NCBI RefSeq assembly: GCF_003286645.3
Contig: NZ_CP127382.2
Span: 1,178,001 to 1,242,000, forward strand
DNA length: 64,000 bases
DNA from: Aerococcus tenax
Lineage (GTDB): Bacteria; Bacillota; Bacilli; Lactobacillales; Aerococcaceae
Reading direction: 5' to 3'
Shown: positions 60,641 to 64,000 of the stretch, piece by piece
Layout: each line of letters starts with the position of its first letter
Numbering within the stretch: position 1 is the first letter of the stretch
Made by a program: the position numbers and the translations under genes
The notes under the pieces: generated by a model
What the model was told of the DNA's origin: nothing
The model's database searches: none
Seen by the model: only the letters and a program-made list of their open reading frames with translations

Positions 60641-62176
60641 TTAATCATAAAAAGGATCTACATCCGATAAAGGAATAATTAGTTCTAATTTATCAATTAC
60701 TTTTTTATCAATAATTTTATTTAAATATTTTTTTGAATCCTCTTTTCCTTTTACCCAATCTGAATTCCATATAGTTATTTCATGGCCATTTACTTTTTGG
60801 CACAAAATAGATTCATATTTAAGTGGAATTCCATAAGGAATCGCTAACCTTTGAAGCCATATTTCTGCATACTCAGAGTTAGAGGATTTTTTTATTTTAC
60901 GATCTATTGCCCTGATAATTTCTTCTATTTTTTCATTATCATTTTTAATTAATGATAAGATTTTACTTAAAATTGTAATACCGATTTCAATAACTCTAGG
61001 ATTGTTTATAAATAGGTCTACCGTAATTGCAATAATTTGTTCAAAGTCAACTGGAAGTTTTTCAAGAGAATTAATTTTATTTTTATAAAGACTAGTCATA
61101 GCTTTTGACAAACTTCCAGAATTTGGATATATTTTTGATAAATTAAGAATTTCTATAAGTTCTTTTTGTATACTGATTTTCGTGGCTTTATTTGTAAATA
61201 ATGCAGCAGTTTTATTCCAATGTAATTTATCTGATTTTATTGAATCAAGTATCAAATTATCAGAAAAAGAAGTTTTTCTTTCAGATAATTTAAAATTCCA
61301 TGGCATTAAAACTTGAGTTAAAATCTTTAGAATCTGTTCTGCATCCTGTCTGTTATTAACAAATACTTTATAGTCATCTCGATACCTTAAAATACGATAG
61401 CTATTTACTGACTTTGTATCTCTAAAATACTTATTGATTTCACTTTCTAATTCTACATCGATTGCTGCTAAAACAATTTCAGCTATAACATCCATCAATA
61501 CACTACCCTGGGGTATACCATTTGTTTGACCAAACTGCATTTTGCTTAACTTTATATCAATTTTTCGTCCCAAGCCTTTATTTTTACCCTTTATTTTCCT
61601 ATTCTCCTTAGCGCTATCCTTACCATCAATAGCCCATTCAATTGAGTGAGTATATATTGAGGAATAGCAATCAGTTATATCTGTATAAAGCATTGACTCA
61701 TATTTTAATGATAGCGCAATTTGAGTCTGTTCCATATTTCGCCACCAGTTTAAAATTGTCTCTTTTGATTGTTGCTGACTTTTTAAAGCTTTTAAAGGAA
61801 TTGACATACATTTTATATTTTCTAACTTAGAATTTCTTAAAATTTTAACAATTGAATTCCAGTTATCTTTTTTACATATTAGATTAATCAAATCTACATA
61901 TGCTAATGGATGTATAAGTGTTAAAGGTCTCCAGCTATATTTACCATTTTTATTAGCAAATAAAGTATAATTGACATCAGGCAGATCATCTATTTTTATT
62001 TTGCTATCTTCAAATTCTTTTAATTTACTCTTTCTTAATTTGTTATTTGCCTTTGAAATAACTTCTTCAAAAGTAAAGTATGGTGGTAAGTGAATCGTAC
62101 TATAGCTCGTGCTATCCAAGAAAAATTCTCTAGCTTGCCCTGAATCCATTTCTAAAATACTTACATATTGTTCCAT
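60641..62176 (-). CDS. Reverse transcriptase, Abi/UG-like (non-retron)
   Basis: A 511-residue protein. RT landmarks: RPLTLIHPLAYVDL (83-96), catalytic Asp166 in LYTDITDCYSSIYTH (163-177), GQTNGIPQGSVLMD (216-229) and LRYRDDYKVFVN (263-274) with Asp267/Asp268, then FKLSERKTSF. The retron VTG signature and the group-II maturase domain are absent; a helical C-terminal extension (about 330-511) is instead present, as in Abi and UG-class defence RTs. All catalytic Asp are kept. ATG 62176 follows GAGGTGGAAAATTT. It leads a two-gene operon with the AAA ATPase. Base composition is far more AT-rich than neighbours, so the island looks acquired. Confidence 0.88.
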   Translation of the reverse strand: MEQYVSILEMDSGQAREFFLDSTSYSTIHLPPYFTFEEVISKANNKLRKSKLKEFEDSKIKIDDLPDVNYTLFANKNGKYSWRPLTLIHPLAYVDLINLICKKDNWNSIVKILRNSKLENIKCMSIPLKALKSQQQSKETILNWWRNMEQTQIALSLKYESMLYTDITDCYSSIYTHSIEWAIDGKDSAKENRKIKGKNKGLGRKIDIKLSKMQFGQTNGIPQGSVLMDVIAEIVLAAIDVELESEINKYFRDTKSVNSYRILRYRDDYKVFVNNRQDAEQILKILTQVLMPWNFKLSERKTSFSDNLILDSIKSDKLHWNKTAALFTNKATKISIQKELIEILNLSKIYPNSGSLSKAMTSLYKNKINSLEKLPVDFEQIIAITVDLFINNPRVIEIGITILSKILSLIKNDNEKIEEIIRAIDRKIKKSSNSEYAEIWLQRLAIPYGIPLKYESILCQKVNGHEITIWNSDWVKGKEDSKKYLNKIIDKKVIDKLELIIPLSDVDPFYD

Positions 62177-62231
62177 AAATTTTCCACCTCATTTAGCTTA
62201 TAAATATACGTACAAAAACCCTCTCTATTGT

Positions 62232-62243
62232 GAACAAACGTTC
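62232..62243. promoter_or_regulatory. LexA/DinR-type box upstream of the RT gene
   Basis: GAACAAACGTTC matches the Gram-positive LexA core GAAC-N4-GTTC at all eight fixed bases. It lies 56 bases before the RT start codon, in promoter position. The pattern should occur about once by chance in 64 kb, so the placement is suggestive only. Confidence 0.45.
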
Positions 62244-62255
62244 TCTCTCATTTAC

Positions 62256-62285
62256 AAAAAAACTCCCACTTTCACAGCAAGAGTT
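62256..62285 (-). terminator. Weak terminator after the ugd remnant
   Basis: On the minus strand AACTC...GAGTT with a mostly unpaired middle is followed by seven T. It may be the original ugd terminator and would shield the RT operon. Confidence 0.45.
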
Positions 62286-62329
62286 CTTCTTCAATATCAC
62301 TAACGCTTCAAATTCTCCAAACACTCCAC

Positions 62330-62504
62330 CTAATTCTCATGATAAATATCCCGGGTGTAGACCTTATCATTCACATCTTCTAAGTCCTTATCCCAGTGGT
62401 TAGCAATAATAATGTCTGCGTCAGCTTTAAATTGATTGAGATCACGGTAGATTTCATGTTGCAAAGGCTTCCTCATTTGCCACGGGTTTATAGATGATCA
62501 AAGA
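62330..62504 (-). pseudogene. ugd: 3' remnant of UDP-glucose 6-dehydrogenase gene
   Basis: On the minus strand about 58 codons remain of a ugd C-terminus: IIYKPVANEEAFAT, then a one-base frameshift, then EIYRDLNQFKADADIIIANH and DLEDVNDKVYTRDI before the stop at 62330-62332. This matches the UDP-binding end of bacterial Ugd, which makes UDP-glucuronate for capsule or hyaluronan. The rest of the gene is gone and the sequence becomes AT-rich. It marks a deletion or insertion junction beside the RT-AAA island. Confidence 0.8.
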
Positions 62505-63121
62505 ATGATCTCAGTCATGATGGTATTATTAAAGGATTAACATATGACAAGAAACTATATTATTTCTTAACTGAAATAAAAAGTGAAATATTTAACTATT
62601 GTAAATCTTATCATGTAATAGAAAGCAACACAATATTGCATTTATAAATAATTTTAAAAATTCTTATTTCAGTCAATCATTCAAATTATTAAACGATTTA
62701 CTTATTAATCAATAGTTTAAGTAGACTCAAAATAATAACCAAATTAGTCCTAATGGGCACAGGAAGTTTATCTTTTAGAACTCCCACTTTATATCGAATA
62801 GCATAACACTAAACATAGTGATCCCCACCGAAATTGAGATTTTTTACTCTAGTTTTTGGAGTCAATCCATCGATAATTTTTCTACTATACAATTACACGT
62901 CTTTGCTTTCTAGACGCAATTTTTAATTTTCAGCTTGAATATATAAGGCGTGGTACCTCTATATTAAATACATAAAATTATAATTTTTTATTTTAAGCCA
63001 AAAGTAATTTCTTAGCTTACTTGTAAACAAGTTGGACAAACCTCATTTTGTGTTAATTTGCATTCAAGTTTAATATCATAAGATTATGCACAACTCTAAC
63101 TTAAACTTTGATTAATTCTCA
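62505..63121. other. AT-rich decayed intergenic region
   Basis: About 620 bases without a gene I can support. Short open frames occur on both strands: a plus-strand frame about 62498-62647 with no start codon, and a minus-strand frame reading IRTNLVIILSLLKLLINK near 62700-62770. They look like fragments of lost genes. A small ACTTG/CAAGT hairpin lies near 63020. No transposase, tRNA or inverted-repeat end is recognised. Confidence 0.5.
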
Positions 63122-63814
63122 CTAGTTTCTTACTTCCAATGTATCTAAGAGCGGTTTAACTTGGCTTGGACTAAATGGTTTAACTGGCAAAACAAAGGCG
63201 TGATTTAAAACTTCTTTAGCCATAGCAGCATTTTCTTCTTGGCTACCTTGCCAGTGGTAAGGAGATCGATAAATCGTGACAGTCCCATCGTAATTACTAC
63301 TATACTGAAAGATTGCAGATCCAGCCATAGTCTTCCCCATTGATAAGTGCCAAGTATCATGAGGCCAGACGGGAGAAACTGAAGGAGGATCAAGATTCAC
63401 AGAACTTCCTGCTGGTAAGAAGACAGCTGCAATATGATCACCATCATTCCCGTTCGGAAAGAGATCTGTATTCTCCATTACGCTCAACCAAACACGGACC
63501 ATTTCAACTTCTTTGTTGGTATAACCCGGATACTCTTTAGATTCTTGATACTCTTCTGCTTGGTACCGAGCCTTGGAATCTGTTGAAGGCTGAGATTGCT
63601 TAGGAGCCTCTTGTTCCTTGGTCTCAGCGGAAGTATCTTGGTGTGAACTCTCACTTGTTGAAGATGTGGAATTTTACTCTGTAGATACTGATAAAGCTTC
63701 TTGACTCTGATCAGACTCAGAAGCAGACGATGCCTGTTCTTGATTAGTGTTAGATTCAGCACAAGCGGACAGGACCAGACTAGCTATTAAAAGGAGACTT
63801 ATTTTACCTTTCAT
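63122..63814 (-). pseudogene. Lipoprotein gene with in-frame stop
   Basis: The gene begins at ATG 63814 after AATGATCCT; the N-terminus MKGKISLLLIASLVLSA is followed by Cys in a lipobox (LSAC), so it is a lipoprotein. A Ser/Glu/Gln-rich linker is cut by TAA at 63674-63676 (codon 47). The same frame then runs unbroken for 184 codons through KEYPGYTNKEVEMVRVWLSV and a C-terminal domain with HDTWHLSMGKTMAGSAIFQY and YDGTVTIYRSPYHWQ. That domain resembles secreted Lreu_0056-type lipoproteins of lactobacilli. A single substitution explains the break; an error or readthrough is possible. Confidence 0.8.
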
Positions 63815-64000
63815 AGGATCATTCCTTTCTATTTTTAACGTTGCTTTTCTAGTTTTGTTAAATAAAAATTTAAGAATAGTATTGTTTCACCTAGTTTATT
63901 TATCTCGAATACAATAATATTATAGCACCATAAAAATAAATATTTATTTAATAAATATCAACTATAACTACTTCTTTTATTTAATTGTTAATGTTCTAGT

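Noticed and set aside
60641..62176. RT as a retron
   Set aside because: No VTG motif after the catalytic YRDD region and no msr/msd-like inverted repeats upstream; the protein is longer than a typical retron RT.
62498..62647. Open frame of 49 codons on the plus strand after the ugd remnant
   Set aside because: No start codon or ribosome-binding site; too short in AT-rich DNA to tell a gene fragment from chance.
63484..63762. 92-codon minus-strand ORF overlapping the lipoprotein
   Set aside because: Out of frame with the lipobox signal and the conserved C-terminal domain; no ribosome-binding site. The real frame is the interrupted 63122-63814 one.

Overview
The window reads as a chromosomal segment of a low-GC Gram-positive lactic acid bacterium, most probably Aerococcus (A. 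urinae group). Supporting signs are a phosphoketolase, many LAB-type peptidases (PepT, PepO, PepN) with OppA-like lipoproteins, Shine-Dalgarno-rich genes, and three giant YSIRK/LPXTG surface proteins in tandem upstream of argS. The genus call is inference from gene content and recall, not from a database search.

Layout. 0-2.7 kb: an AT-rich accessory cluster with two tiny ORFs, an MFS exporter and a convergent Rgg-type regulator. 2.7-8.5 kb: housekeeping and stress genes (hydroxyacid dehydrogenase, DUF308/HdeD membrane protein, TetR regulator, glutathione reductase overlapping a possible papain-like protein, O-antigen-ligase-like membrane protein). 8.5-29.3 kb: three wall-anchored adhesin-like proteins (2017, 1891 and about 2692 aa) sharing near-identical signal peptides and LPQTG sorting signals but different modular repeat stalks. 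The first has a 15-nt poly-T tract that forms the spacer of a candidate promoter. 29.7-41 kb: argS, phosphoketolase, pepT, two tandem oppA-like lipoproteins and pepO. 41-50 kb: a C26 amidohydrolase, then a minus-strand operon (yihY, rodA, Spx-like, GcvH-like, LOR), lipoproteins, ribokinase, VanZ-like, HAD phosphatase and DeoR regulator. 50-57.8 kb: tRNA-Glu, pepN, a palindrome-controlled DUF6442/XRE pair, PPK2, a frameshifted DnaQ-like exonuclease, and an ascorbate-type PTS operon behind a leader peptide and strong hairpin. 57.9-62.3 kb: a very AT-rich two-gene island encoding a non-retron (Abi/UG-like) reverse transcriptase and an RloC/PrrC-like AAA ATPase, with a LexA-type box upstream. 62.3-64 kb: decayed sequence with a ugd remnant and a nonsense-interrupted lipoprotein gene.

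How the parts fit. The peptidases and OppA lipoproteins fit peptide scavenging, and phosphoketolase fits heterofermentative or pentose metabolism. The adhesin cluster is the main host-interaction locus, and its repeats and homopolymer suggest length and phase variation. The RT plus AAA pair is the best candidate for an incompletely described anti-phage system: an RT that may act as sensor or template-copying component paired with a predicted tRNA-anticodon-nuclease-like effector, possibly SOS-inducible. This function is inferred from motifs and context only. Four genes look broken: a small ORF at 374, the DnaQ-like exonuclease, ugd, and a lipoprotein at 63.1-63.8 kb.
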